This document shows, piece after piece, positions 1 to 7,137 of a stretch of 64,000 nucleotides of DNA. The notes under the pieces are model-generated. The model was given only the letters and a program-made list of their open reading frames with translations. It searched no databases and was not told the origin of the DNA. Each line of letters starts with the position of its first letter. Positions within the stretch are counted from its first letter, which is position 1. Origin of the DNA: Desulfuromonadales bacterium (GTDB lineage: Bacteria > Desulfobacterota > Desulfuromonadia > Desulfuromonadales > BM103); NCBI GenBank assembly GCA_030145195.1, contig JAQYVY010000010.1, forward strand, positions 16,975 to 80,974. Reading direction: 5' to 3'. Both the position numbers and the translations under genes were made by a program.

Positions 1-679
1 TCGGGGTAATCTGATCGAGAGCACCGTGAATCACCAGGGTCGGTTGCGAAATATCGGTCAGGACACCACGTTGATCCTGTTCACCAAGCAGCAACAGCAA
101 GGCCTGGGCCGCGGTTTGATCTGGCAGAGAGCTTTGTCGCACCGCAAAATTTCGAATAACCCGCAGGCGCTCCTTTGAGAGATCTTCACCGGCAAAGGCC
201 AGTGTAAAAAAGTCACTCAAGGTTGCCTCAAAATGTCTGCCCAGATTCCTGGCCATGGCTTTGACTTGAGCCGTTGGCAAGCCCAAAAGCCAGTCATCGC
301 TCATAGTGAAACAAGGCGTTGTCCCGATCAAGACCATGCGTTCTAACTTGACGGCAGGTTTCCGGGCGAGCTCCATAGCCAGCATGCCTCCGAGCGACCA
401 GCCGACCAGACAGACCGGTTGGTCCTCAACGGCAGTAATCCATTCAGCCAGATCAGCAGCAATGGCCGACAACGAATACTCTTGCGCAGGGGATGACAGC
501 CCATGGCCAGGAAGATCAGGTATCAGCAAGCGAAAATCTTGCTGGAGTTGCTCGGCCAGTTCGCTGAACACGGCAGCCGACATGGACCAACCGTGCAGTA
601 AAACCAAAGGATGACCCTGCCCAACCTCATACCAGGAGAGCTTGCGATCATCAGAAAAGCGGAACTCGTGTCTGATCAT
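1..679 (-). CDS. bioH: BioH-like alpha/beta hydrolase, pimeloyl-ACP methyl ester esterase (3' end outside window)
   Basis: The visible 226 codons translate to an alpha/beta hydrolase: an oxyanion-side HGW segment near residue 29, the nucleophile elbow GWSLGG with Ser95, and a late IHGALDQITP segment carrying the probable catalytic Asp. The His and the stop lie beyond base 1. The ATG overlaps the bioF stop (ATGA), so it is translationally coupled to bioF. BioH cleaves the methyl ester of pimeloyl-ACP, ending BioC-dependent pimelate synthesis. The position directly after bioF supports this assignment, but generic alpha/beta hydrolases are hard to tell apart by motif alone. bioC may lie further left, outside the window. 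Confidence 0.75.
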   Translation of the reverse strand, partial: MIRHEFRFSDDRKLSWYEVGQGHPLVLLHGWSMSAAVFSELAEQLQQDFRLLIPDLPGHGLSSPAQEYSLSAIAADLAEWITAVEDQPVCLVGWSLGGMLAMELARKPAVKLERMVLIGTTPCFTMSDDWLLGLPTAQVKAMARNLGRHFEATLSDFFTLAFAGEDLSKERLRVIRNFAVRQSSLPDQTAAQALLLLLGEQDQRGVLTDISQPTLVIHGALDQITP

Positions 680-1851
680 CCGGCATGTTCTCCAACGGAC
701 GTCAGGATTTGCTTTGCCGCCTGTGCAAGATCAACCGGTTCATGGGTGGCCATAACTGTCGCCCGCAACCGACACAGCCCCTGCGGCACTGTCGGCGGAC
801 GGATTCCCTGCAAAAAGACGCCGTCCTCAAGAAGTTGTCGGGTAATTGTCATGGTTACCTCAGGCTCTCGGGTCAAGACCGGGACAATCTGGGTGGTACT
901 TCCGAGTAGATCCAGTCCACCATCTGTCAACAACCCGGCCAGCAGAGCACGATTTCGCTCCAGCTTCTGCCGTAAATCCCGACCTTCAGCACTCTCAACC
1001 AAATCCAGAGCCGCCATCGCCGCAGCTGGCACCCCTGGCGGCAGACTGGTAGAAAAGATAAAAGCGCGGCTACGATTAATCAGGATGTCAATTGCCACGC
1101 GAGGTGCCGCGAGATAAGCGCCAGCACCCCCCAACGCCTTGCCGAGCGTCCCCATGTGCAGATCAATCCGGTCGAGACAATCAAGATGCTCGCCGGTCCC
1201 TCGACCGGTCGCACCCAACACACCAGTCCCATGGGCATCATCAACCATCAGCAACGCATCATAGCGTTCCTTCAGGTCACAAAGTTCTCTTAAGGGGGCC
1301 ATGTCACCGTCCATACTGAAGACCCCATCAGTCACGATCAGCCAGCGACCTTTTCGCTGCGGGCGTTCTTTCTCCAACAACTCTTCCAACGCGGCCAGAT
1401 CGCAATGCGGATAAATCAGGGTACGCGCCTGAGCGAGGCGGCAACCATCAATAATCGAAGCGTGATTCAGTTGATCAGAAAAGATCACGTCATCTGGACC
1501 AAACAGCCCCTGGAGAATCCCGTTGTTGGCAGCATAACCGCTATTAAACAACAAAGCACCGGTTGTGCCTTTGAACGCTGCGAGCCGTTCTTCAAGAGCA
1601 GCATGGGTTGGCAAGGTCCCGGAGATCAGGCGACTGGCTCCTGACCCGGCACCAAATTGACGGGTTGCCGAGACCATGGCCTCAACCAGACTGCGGTGCC
1701 CGGCGATACCGAGGTAATTATTTGAACAAAGCAACAGAACCTCGCGACCATCGACGTGGACCTTCGGCCCCTGTCCATCCTCAACCACGCGCAAAGAACG
1801 CAGCATCCCCTGACGGGACAAGAGCTCTAATTCTTTCTGCCAATTATGCAT
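676..1851 (-). CDS. bioF: 8-amino-7-oxononanoate synthase
   Basis: PLP-dependent alpha-oxoamine synthase (fold type I) that condenses L-alanine with pimeloyl-CoA or pimeloyl-ACP in biotin synthesis. The 391-residue product is near the usual 385-400. It shows the N-terminal NNYLG segment, FNSGYAANNG, the DDAHGTG motif and TLGKALGG with the PLP lysine. The ATG at 1851 (MHNWQKEL) was chosen because the 26 codons upstream look like read-through of the bioW overlap and match nothing in BioF. The start lies 8 nt inside the end of bioW and the stop overlaps bioH, so the three genes form one coupled unit. Confidence 0.93.
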   Translation of the reverse strand: MHNWQKELELLSRQGMLRSLRVVEDGQGPKVHVDGREVLLLCSNNYLGIAGHRSLVEAMVSATRQFGAGSGASRLISGTLPTHAALEERLAAFKGTTGALLFNSGYAANNGILQGLFGPDDVIFSDQLNHASIIDGCRLAQARTLIYPHCDLAALEELLEKERPQRKGRWLIVTDGVFSMDGDMAPLRELCDLKERYDALLMVDDAHGTGVLGATGRGTGEHLDCLDRIDLHMGTLGKALGGAGAYLAAPRVAIDILINRSRAFIFSTSLPPGVPAAAMAALDLVESAEGRDLRQKLERNRALLAGLLTDGGLDLLGSTTQIVPVLTREPEVTMTITRQLLEDGVFLQGIRPPTVPQGLCRLRATVMATHEPVDLAQAAKQILTSVGEHAG

Positions 1852-2650
1852 TATCTGACTCCAACTTTTGCGGCGGAGAGATCGGACCAAGAGCATCAAA
1901 CAAAACCGGCTGACGTTCCAGATAATCAATCAGTTCCGGTAGCGACACTGCGGGAGCAACAAAGAACACTCTGCCGCCGGAGGGATCACCGCTCGGTTTG
2001 AGATTGGTAATCCGCTGATAGCCATACTTCGGATCAGAAACATAGCCGGTTGAGTAGGTTGGATCATCCGACCAACAGAGTTCCGCGACTACGCCCGGCG
2101 CAGAGAGAACTTTACCAGCCAGAACCAGCGCCTCGCGTACGCGATGATGCTTAAGGCCTGCTATCGTCAATTTGTCGACAATAATCTGACGCTGCGGCGG
2201 CGCCAGATCCATGCGACTGACCCTGATGCCGCGACCGGCATCAGGTTCCAGTCGGTTGCCAGAGACCGCATCCATAATGATGGCACCACGCATAACCGTT
2301 CCACCTGGGCCAGGTCCAGAAGCCAGAAGGTGGATGGCCGCTGCCGCAACCACAGGAGCAACTCCAGCCCGACACAGCAGACTGCTAGCCGCCCGACGTC
2401 CGGTCTGCCAGTCGGCCGTCAGCAGGGTCGTCACTGCGGGCAACCTTTCGTAATGAACCGTTGCAGGATCGAGTCGCTCTGCGCTACAATGCACCTCGTG
2501 AGCGTCCCCATCGGAGTAATTCATGGCCCGAGCCATCAGAGTCGCCGTGGTTGCCTCAATTTCGTCGCCACCAACAATCCGCTCTGCTCCAGAGTGATGT
2601 CGGCCGTTACGAGAGGCGCGCATTCGCAAAGAAAAAAGGTCTATTTTCAT
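1844..2650 (-). CDS. bioW: 6-carboxyhexanoate--CoA ligase (pimeloyl-CoA synthetase)
   Basis: BioW activates free pimelate with ATP and CoA to pimeloyl-CoA, the BioF substrate. At 268 residues it is of BioW size. It has the family signatures SLRMRASRNG near the N terminus, GAERIV, RGIRVSRMD, the very characteristic VVAELCWSDDP, and GYVSDPKYGYQRI. The chosen start retains the SxRMRAS segment. No clear Shine-Dalgarno sequence precedes the ATG, and a TTGACA/TAGTTT promoter-like pair would start transcription within a few bases of it, so the message may be leaderless (inference). It is the first gene of the bioWFH operon, with a BirA-type operator just upstream. Confidence 0.92.
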   Translation of the reverse strand: MKIDLFSLRMRASRNGRHHSGAERIVGGDEIEATTATLMARAMNYSDGDAHEVHCSAERLDPATVHYERLPAVTTLLTADWQTGRRAASSLLCRAGVAPVVAAAAIHLLASGPGPGGTVMRGAIIMDAVSGNRLEPDAGRGIRVSRMDLAPPQRQIIVDKLTIAGLKHHRVREALVLAGKVLSAPGVVAELCWSDDPTYSTGYVSDPKYGYQRITNLKPSGDPSGGRVFFVAPAVSLPELIDYLERQPVLFDALGPISPPQKLESDNA

Positions 2651-2680
2651 GGGTCAAGAAACTACCATTGGATCGGCCTA

Positions 2681-2711
2681 TTGTCAACCAGCAGAAACGC
2701 ACGGTTGACAA
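2681..2711 (-). promoter_or_regulatory. BirA-type biotin operator overlapping the bioW promoter
   Basis: A perfect 9-bp inverted repeat, TTGTCAACC (2681-2689) and GGTTGACAA (2703-2711), is separated by 13 bp. Bifunctional BirA repressors bind operators of the form TTGTnAACC-spacer-GGTTnACAA. On the minus strand the half nearest bioW supplies a TTGACA -35 (2682-2687), with TAGTTT 17 bp downstream (2659-2664), so repressor bound with biotinyl-AMP would cover the promoter. birA itself is not in the window. Confidence 0.85.
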
Positions 2712-2721
2712 TCCATTTCGC

Positions 2722-2751
2722 AAGCCCGAATCAGAAAATATCGGGCTTTTT
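2722..2751 (+). terminator. Intrinsic-terminator-like hairpin upstream of ccsA
   Basis: An 8-bp perfect stem AAGCCCGA/TCGGGCTT with an 11-nt loop is followed by a T run on the plus strand. It lies 38 bp before the ccsA start and points into that gene, with no plus-strand gene to its left. It may block read-through into ccsA or act as an attenuator in its leader. Confidence 0.5.
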
Positions 2752-2789
2752 AACCACCAACTCAACGATTAAAGACCCCTATAGCACTT

Positions 2790-3581
2790 ATGTCGAAACC
2801 ATTACTTCTGCTGCTCTTTGCCCTCTACCTGACAGCAACCATCGGCTATCTGGCCCACCTTATTTGTCGTCGAACACTCTTCGCCAAAATCGCCTTGGGT
2901 TTAATTTTCAGTGGTGTCCTGTTGCAGACCGGGCTGCTGGCTCAGCGCTGGTGGGTAGCGGGTTACATGCCGGTCACAAACCTGTTTGCCACCCTCTTCT
3001 TTTTCAGTTGGGCGCTGGCCCTGATCTACCTCTATTTCGAATTGCGCTATCGAATTCGAGCGACCGGCCTCTTCGTCATGCTGCTCAACCTGGTACTACT
3101 CGGCGGTGCAGTGCCACGAGACAGCACCATTTCAGCATTGATCCCTAGTCTGGACACACCACTTTTTAGCTTGCACATCCTCTTCTCTTTTACCGGTTAC
3201 GCTTTTTTCGCCATGGCCTTTTCAATCGGTGCCCTCTACCTAGTACAGACGCGTCTGCAGACAGAAATGCTGCCCGACCTCTCAACTTTGCGCCGCATCA
3301 ACGAAGAAGCGATCTTCCTCGGCTTTGGGCTGTTTACCCTTTGCATGGTCGCTGGTAGCCTCTGGGCTCATATCGCCTGGGGACACTGGTTCAGCTGGAA
3401 CATCAAAAGCGTCTGGTCGATCCTCGTGTGGATTTTCTATGCCGGCATGTGTCATGCCAAATTTATCCGTCGCTGGCAAGGCAGTGTCTATGCCTGGCTC
3501 TCCATTGTCGGCTTCGGTATTGTCCTCTTTACCTATCTCGGCATCGGCCTGCTGCTCGAAAGCAATCATCCCCTGGAGTAA
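2790..3581 (+). CDS. ccsA: Cytochrome c biogenesis protein CcsA/CcsB (HemX-like, ResC)
   Basis: Polytopic membrane protein of 263 residues with about eight hydrophobic segments. It carries a divergent tryptophan-rich haem-handling (WWD) motif, WGHWFSWNIKSVW around residues 195-207, where typical CcsA has WGxxWxWDPKE; here the DPKE part is NIKS. The conserved histidine before it (SLHILFSFTGYAFF) is present. System II cytochrome c synthesis uses CcsA with ResB to export haem and attach it to CxxCH apocytochromes, which fits the multihaem cytochromes at 29-31 kb. resB follows after 3 bp. The altered motif could mean a HemX-type variant rather than the full ligase partner. Confidence 0.8.
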   Translation: MSKPLLLLLFALYLTATIGYLAHLICRRTLFAKIALGLIFSGVLLQTGLLAQRWWVAGYMPVTNLFATLFFFSWALALIYLYFELRYRIRATGLFVMLLNLVLLGGAVPRDSTISALIPSLDTPLFSLHILFSFTGYAFFAMAFSIGALYLVQTRLQTEMLPDLSTLRRINEEAIFLGFGLFTLCMVAGSLWAHIAWGHWFSWNIKSVWSILVWIFYAGMCHAKFIRRWQGSVYAWLSIVGFGIVLFTYLGIGLLLESNHPLE

Positions 3582-3584
3582 TAC

Positions 3585-4661
3585 GTGGAGACGTCACCCC
3601 AAACAGCCAAAACAGTTTTGCTGCGACTCTGGGAATTCCTCTGTTCCTTGAAGGTAGCGATCGTCCTGGCTTCGGCAGCAGCCTTGCTGATTATGGGCGG
3701 TTCGCTGGTCATGCACTACAATCCAAGAATCTTTGGCGGCATGGAACAGGAAATCATGAGCGAATGGCTACCAGGAGCCTGGAGCCAGGCGCCGCAACTG
3801 GTCTTCTGGGTTCCACTCAGCGGCCTATGCGTGATCCTCTTTGCCATCAACACGCTCTGCTGTCTGATCGACTGGCTCGGTAAAATCAGCACTCGCTGGC
3901 GCAAAACGGGCGAATACCTGATTCATACCGGCTTCATACTACTGACCATCGCTTACCTTTGGGGCAACCTTGCAGGCTTCCGCTCCGGGCCGCACAGCAT
4001 CTTTCCCGGCACCGAGATCAAGATTCCCCATATGCCGGAATATACCCTGAGGCTTGAGAGCTTCACCCCGCAGCTCAATCCTCAAGGCCGACCTCTCGAC
4101 ATGGTCAACCAGGTGTCTCTTCGGCAGAATGGTAAAACCGTCAGACAAGCGGAGGTCAGAATCAATCACCCGCTGATTCATGACGGCCTGATTATTTTAC
4201 CAACCTCTTTTGGGCAAGCGCTGCAAGGCTTTCGCTTCCACCTGCCTGAGCAAGGCATGATCAACCTCGCCAAAGGAAGTCGACTGACCCTGGCGAACGG
4301 ACAGATACTCAGGATCCGACAGTTGCTGCCCGACGCCCGCCGCTCGGGACGAGGTCAGGTCCAGCAGGTCGGTGACCGACTCGGTAATCCGGCGATGCAA
4401 ATCGTCGTCCAGAAAACGGACAACAGCACTTGGCAAGGTTGGTATTTTCTGCGCGAAGGCTTGCCAACCGAGCTGAGCGAAGCAGGCATTCTCCTGCGGC
4501 CGATCGAGCCGATCTTCAAAACGTACAGTCTCCTGACCATCAACCGAGACCCTGGGGACAAACTCGCTCTGGTTGGAAGCCTCTGTCTCTCCATCGGTGT
4601 AATCCTGGCGTTCTTTTCGTTCTACCGAAAAAGAGCGCGGGGCGATAGACCAGACGTTTAA
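3585..4661 (+). CDS. resB: ResB/Ccs1-like cytochrome c biogenesis protein
   Basis: 358 residues. LWEFLCSLKVAIVL starts the first membrane segment of the ResB family, and the usual LxFCllhxxD-type region appears as INTLCCLIDWLGK. The protein has three N-terminal membrane segments, a large periplasmic domain (about residues 130-325) and a C-terminal membrane helix followed by a basic tail. The start is GTG at 3585, 3 bp after ccsA. ResB forms the System II haem-ligation complex with CcsA. It is shorter than long ResB proteins (450-550 aa), as in several delta-lineage paralogues. The gene order ccsA then resB is inverted relative to many Gram-positive operons. Confidence 0.82.
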   Translation: METSPQTAKTVLLRLWEFLCSLKVAIVLASAAALLIMGGSLVMHYNPRIFGGMEQEIMSEWLPGAWSQAPQLVFWVPLSGLCVILFAINTLCCLIDWLGKISTRWRKTGEYLIHTGFILLTIAYLWGNLAGFRSGPHSIFPGTEIKIPHMPEYTLRLESFTPQLNPQGRPLDMVNQVSLRQNGKTVRQAEVRINHPLIHDGLIILPTSFGQALQGFRFHLPEQGMINLAKGSRLTLANGQILRIRQLLPDARRSGRGQVQQVGDRLGNPAMQIVVQKTDNSTWQGWYFLREGLPTELSEAGILLRPIEPIFKTYSLLTINRDPGDKLALVGSLCLSIGVILAFFSFYRKRARGDRPDV

Positions 4662-4738
4662 TTCTCGTTACGGCTTGGCTGCAATGGCAGCATCCGATAC
4701 TATTGTCTTAACTTAATTAATAAATCCAGGGGCATACC

Positions 4739-5728
4739 ATGACGATAATGAAGAGCCATACCATTCTGATTGTCGATGACGTTGCCAAGCGCCGCCTGCA
4801 CCTGAAATCGATGCTGTTGGAGCGGGAAGAGACAGTACTGGAAGTTGAGACCGCGGAAGCTGCCCTGGAAGTGATGCGGCAAAAGGTTCCAAGCCTGGTG
4901 ATTACCGAGACAGAGCTTCCCACCCGTAGCGGTCTCTATTTGCTACAGGAGATCAAGCAGAATTACCCCGAAACTGAGGTCATCCTGACCACCCATAACG
5001 CCTCTTCTTTCAGCCTGCTACAGGCCTTGCGTCATGGCGCTTTCGACTTTATCGTCCGTCCGATTGACACCTCCGAGATCCTCTTCAACATCGTCGACAA
5101 AGCCTTTTCCCAGCTCGATCTCCGCCAGCAGAACCAGCGACTGATGGCAGAGCTGGAACATCGCAATCAGGCAATGGTCCAAACCTTGGCAATGATGACC
5201 TCACTCAGTGAAGCCATCGAGAAGATCAACTCGGCGATCGAAGTCAGTGACCTGCTGAGTCGTCTGCTCGATGCAGCATTGGGGACCTTGAATGCAAAAC
5301 GTGGTCTGCTGGCCCTGATCCGCAGCAACGGTCGCAACCACTTTGGCATCAAAATGAGTCGTGGCATCCCAGCTGACTTTGCTCAACAGCATCACGAAAA
5401 TCTTCCAGAAGGATTACTTCTCGACATTTCCCGTAGCGGCAGTCCGGTCATCGTCGCTGACGCCCTCCCCGCCTACATGACAGACCGGGTGACAACCAAT
5501 GAACAAACCATCTTTGCCGACCCCGGCCTCTTGGCCGTGCCGCTGTATCACCGCGACCGCGCCATCGGCGTTATGATGCTGTTTGGACATGCTGAAGAGG
5601 CACCTTTCACCGACCCCAACCTGCAGTTCCTGGTACAACTGGCACATCACGCCGCAATTGCCCTTGAGAAAGCGGGCATCATTCATCAATTGAAGCGTAA
5701 GAGTAAGACGGCTGAGGAAAAAAGTTGA
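4739..5728 (+). CDS. Pseudo-receiver/GAF-domain regulatory protein
   Basis: 329 residues. Residues 6-120 have the receiver fold, with the acidic pair Asp13-Asp14 and the beta4 threonines (ILTTHNAS). However, the phospho-acceptor position is glutamate (VITETELP, Glu57), and the invariant lysine of the KP motif is arginine (VRPI, Arg107). A helical linker (about 120-170) leads into a GAF domain (about 165-315) with repeated hydrophobic core segments (RGLLALIR, GLLAVPLYHRDRAIGVMMLFG). There is no output helicase, kinase or cyclase motif. It probably senses a ligand through GAF and acts by protein contact. CAGGGG at 4728-4733 serves the start. The gene appears monocistronic. Confidence 0.8.
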   Translation: MTIMKSHTILIVDDVAKRRLHLKSMLLEREETVLEVETAEAALEVMRQKVPSLVITETELPTRSGLYLLQEIKQNYPETEVILTTHNASSFSLLQALRHGAFDFIVRPIDTSEILFNIVDKAFSQLDLRQQNQRLMAELEHRNQAMVQTLAMMTSLSEAIEKINSAIEVSDLLSRLLDAALGTLNAKRGLLALIRSNGRNHFGIKMSRGIPADFAQQHHENLPEGLLLDISRSGSPVIVADALPAYMTDRVTTNEQTIFADPGLLAVPLYHRDRAIGVMMLFGHAEEAPFTDPNLQFLVQLAHHAAIALEKAGIIHQLKRKSKTAEEKS

Positions 5729-5928
5729 AGGGGGAAGAAAGGTTTCCAATGCAAGCATTAACGACCTAAAGACATTCAAGAATTAATTGCGAGAGCATTA
5801 TTTAGAATATGTGTTTGTAAGCACTCACGGGCAAGGTAAGGATTGAGATTGACCTTTAATCCGTGCTGACAATGGTGACTTTTAAGAATGGCCCATTGAA
5901 CAATATCAGGCCCTTCACATAAATATTG

Positions 5929-6600
5929 TCAACTGTGAATGATTTTATTGTCAAGTTCAACCAGGCTATTTACCGTAATCGTAGGTTCTATACCCCAAGG
6001 ATCAAAGACAGCATCAGTAGAGCGTCGAACCCACGCCGATTTCATCCCTGCGGAAATCGCACCGATCACATCAAAAGGATTACTCGAAATCAACCACGCA
6101 CAGCCCCCAGTCGACTTTGATTGCCTGAGAAAATGACTATATACACCTGGATTAGGTTTGAATGATTTGACATCGTCACAACTCACGACATCGAGAAACA
6201 GATCTCGTATCCTAGCGTTGTTCAACAACATTTCCAGGGCATCTGCTGCGCCATTTGAAAAGGCATAGAGACGAAAGCCAGCTTCCTTCAAACGGGTCAA
6301 GCCCTCTTTAACGTCATCAAAAGCAGGAAGGACACGATAGAGACTCATCAATTCCTTCTTCTGTTCATCACTCAGATTGGTTCCATAATAAGAACAGGTA
6401 TAATCTAGGGCCTGACTTGTACAGACGGCAAAGGTTTCGTAGTGTTGCATCAGGCCTTTGCGAAACGAATACTCCAATTGCTTGTCTCGCCAGGTGTTTG
6501 AAAAAGTTTTGGCTTTATCTCCGACCAGCTCTTCCAGTGCTGTCAAAACACCCTGTGTGTTAATCAGGGTGCCATATACGTCAAAACCGAGTGTTGTCAT
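5929..6600 (-). CDS. HAD hydrolase, type II haloacid dehalogenase family
   Basis: 223 residues with all HAD motifs: nucleophile Asp7 in FDVYGTL (motif I), SNG in FRLYAFSNGA (motif II), the lysine in SFKPNPGVY (motif III), and the acidic/loop motif WLISSNPFDVIGA (motif IV). The spacing fits L-2-haloacid dehalogenases, including the DVYGTL start typical of them. Substrate is unknown; the family also includes phosphatases. AGGAGAAGG precedes the ATG well. A small ORF lies 13 bp upstream in the same direction. A halogenated-acid substrate would be plausible for a marine isolate, but that is inference. Confidence 0.85.
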   Translation of the reverse strand: MTTLGFDVYGTLINTQGVLTALEELVGDKAKTFSNTWRDKQLEYSFRKGLMQHYETFAVCTSQALDYTCSYYGTNLSDEQKKELMSLYRVLPAFDDVKEGLTRLKEAGFRLYAFSNGAADALEMLLNNARIRDLFLDVVSCDDVKSFKPNPGVYSHFLRQSKSTGGCAWLISSNPFDVIGAISAGMKSAWVRRSTDAVFDPWGIEPTITVNSLVELDNKIIHS

Positions 6601-6613
6601 AACCTTCTCCTGT

Positions 6614-6892
6614 TTATCTACCCTTGTGTCTGATCATTACACCATCATTCACTGAACAGGTCGAACTGAATTCTGTCTCTGCGCCGGTGGCCTGCAATAC
6701 AGCCTTTACAGTACGGTCGGTATTGCTGTTATTTATTGGGCTTCCTGAAACGCAAATTTCATTCATCTTAATTTCTTCTTCAACGTTTAATGAATTATAT
6801 TCGTCTTCCGCAGAAAGAACAGCGCTGGGTACTATAAATTCCGTATTTTTTTGATTGTTGATTTTAACCGCAAGATGAATTTCACAGCACAT
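6614..6892 (-). CDS. Small ORF of unknown function, possibly not coding
   Basis: 92 codons ending 13 bp before the HAD gene. The product is acidic, with four cysteines and no recognised motif or signal peptide. No Shine-Dalgarno sequence precedes the ATG at 6892, and a TATAAT overlaps that start codon. If that TATAAT is the promoter of the HAD gene, the real product could begin at the internal Met43 (a 50-residue peptide) or not exist. I do not recognise it. Confidence 0.35.
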   Translation of the reverse strand: MCCEIHLAVKINNQKNTEFIVPSAVLSAEDEYNSLNVEEEIKMNEICVSGSPINNSNTDRTVKAVLQATGAETEFSSTCSVNDGVMIRHKGR

Positions 6893-6896
6893 TATA

Positions 6897-6930
6897 GAGA
6901 AAAAGCGGCCACCTGAAATCAGGTGACCGC
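6897..6930 (-). terminator. Intrinsic terminator, leftward
   Basis: An 11-bp stem with one mismatch (6905-6915 with 6920-6930) and an AAAT loop is followed on the minus strand by a T-rich tract. It would end leftward transcripts arriving from dxs before they enter the small ORF and HAD gene. Confidence 0.7.
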
Positions 6931-6973
6931 TAACACTAACGAGAGCTATGGAATCAAACCAAACAACTCACTA

Positions 6974-7137
6974 AGCAATGATGCTCTCGCAAAAAATCAT
7001 GGGATTGCTAAGTAAAAATTTCGTCCGACAAGGCCTGGTGTTTTTTCAGGGTCGAAGGCATACATATGGTATGTCGAGGTCCTGAAAAAACGCAGTAACG
7101 CCGTAGGGCGGACTTTTGCGACGCCATCAAGCAATGC
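6974..7137. repeat. Large imperfect inverted-repeat element overlapping the dxs stop
   Basis: Nested arms: GTTTTTTCAGG (7040-7050) with CCTGAAAAAAC (7081-7091), an inner CATAC/GTATG, outer GTCCG/CGGAC (7023-7027, 7109-7113), and outermost arms resembling TTTTGCGAnnnCATCA on both sides. The right arm contains the dxs stop codon. A related half-arm, GCGAGAGCATTA, occurs near 5789. This looks like a REP/MITE-type element that also serves as the dxs terminator. Confidence 0.6.

Noticed and set aside
2144..3148. 334-codon plus-strand open frame
   Set aside because: It runs antisense through bioW, across the BirA operator, and out of frame through ccsA; composition is not protein-like.
7021..7113. 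Riboswitch or structured ncRNA downstream of dxs
   Set aside because: The structure is 3' of the gene and resembles an interspersed palindromic repeat; no known aptamer motif is seen.
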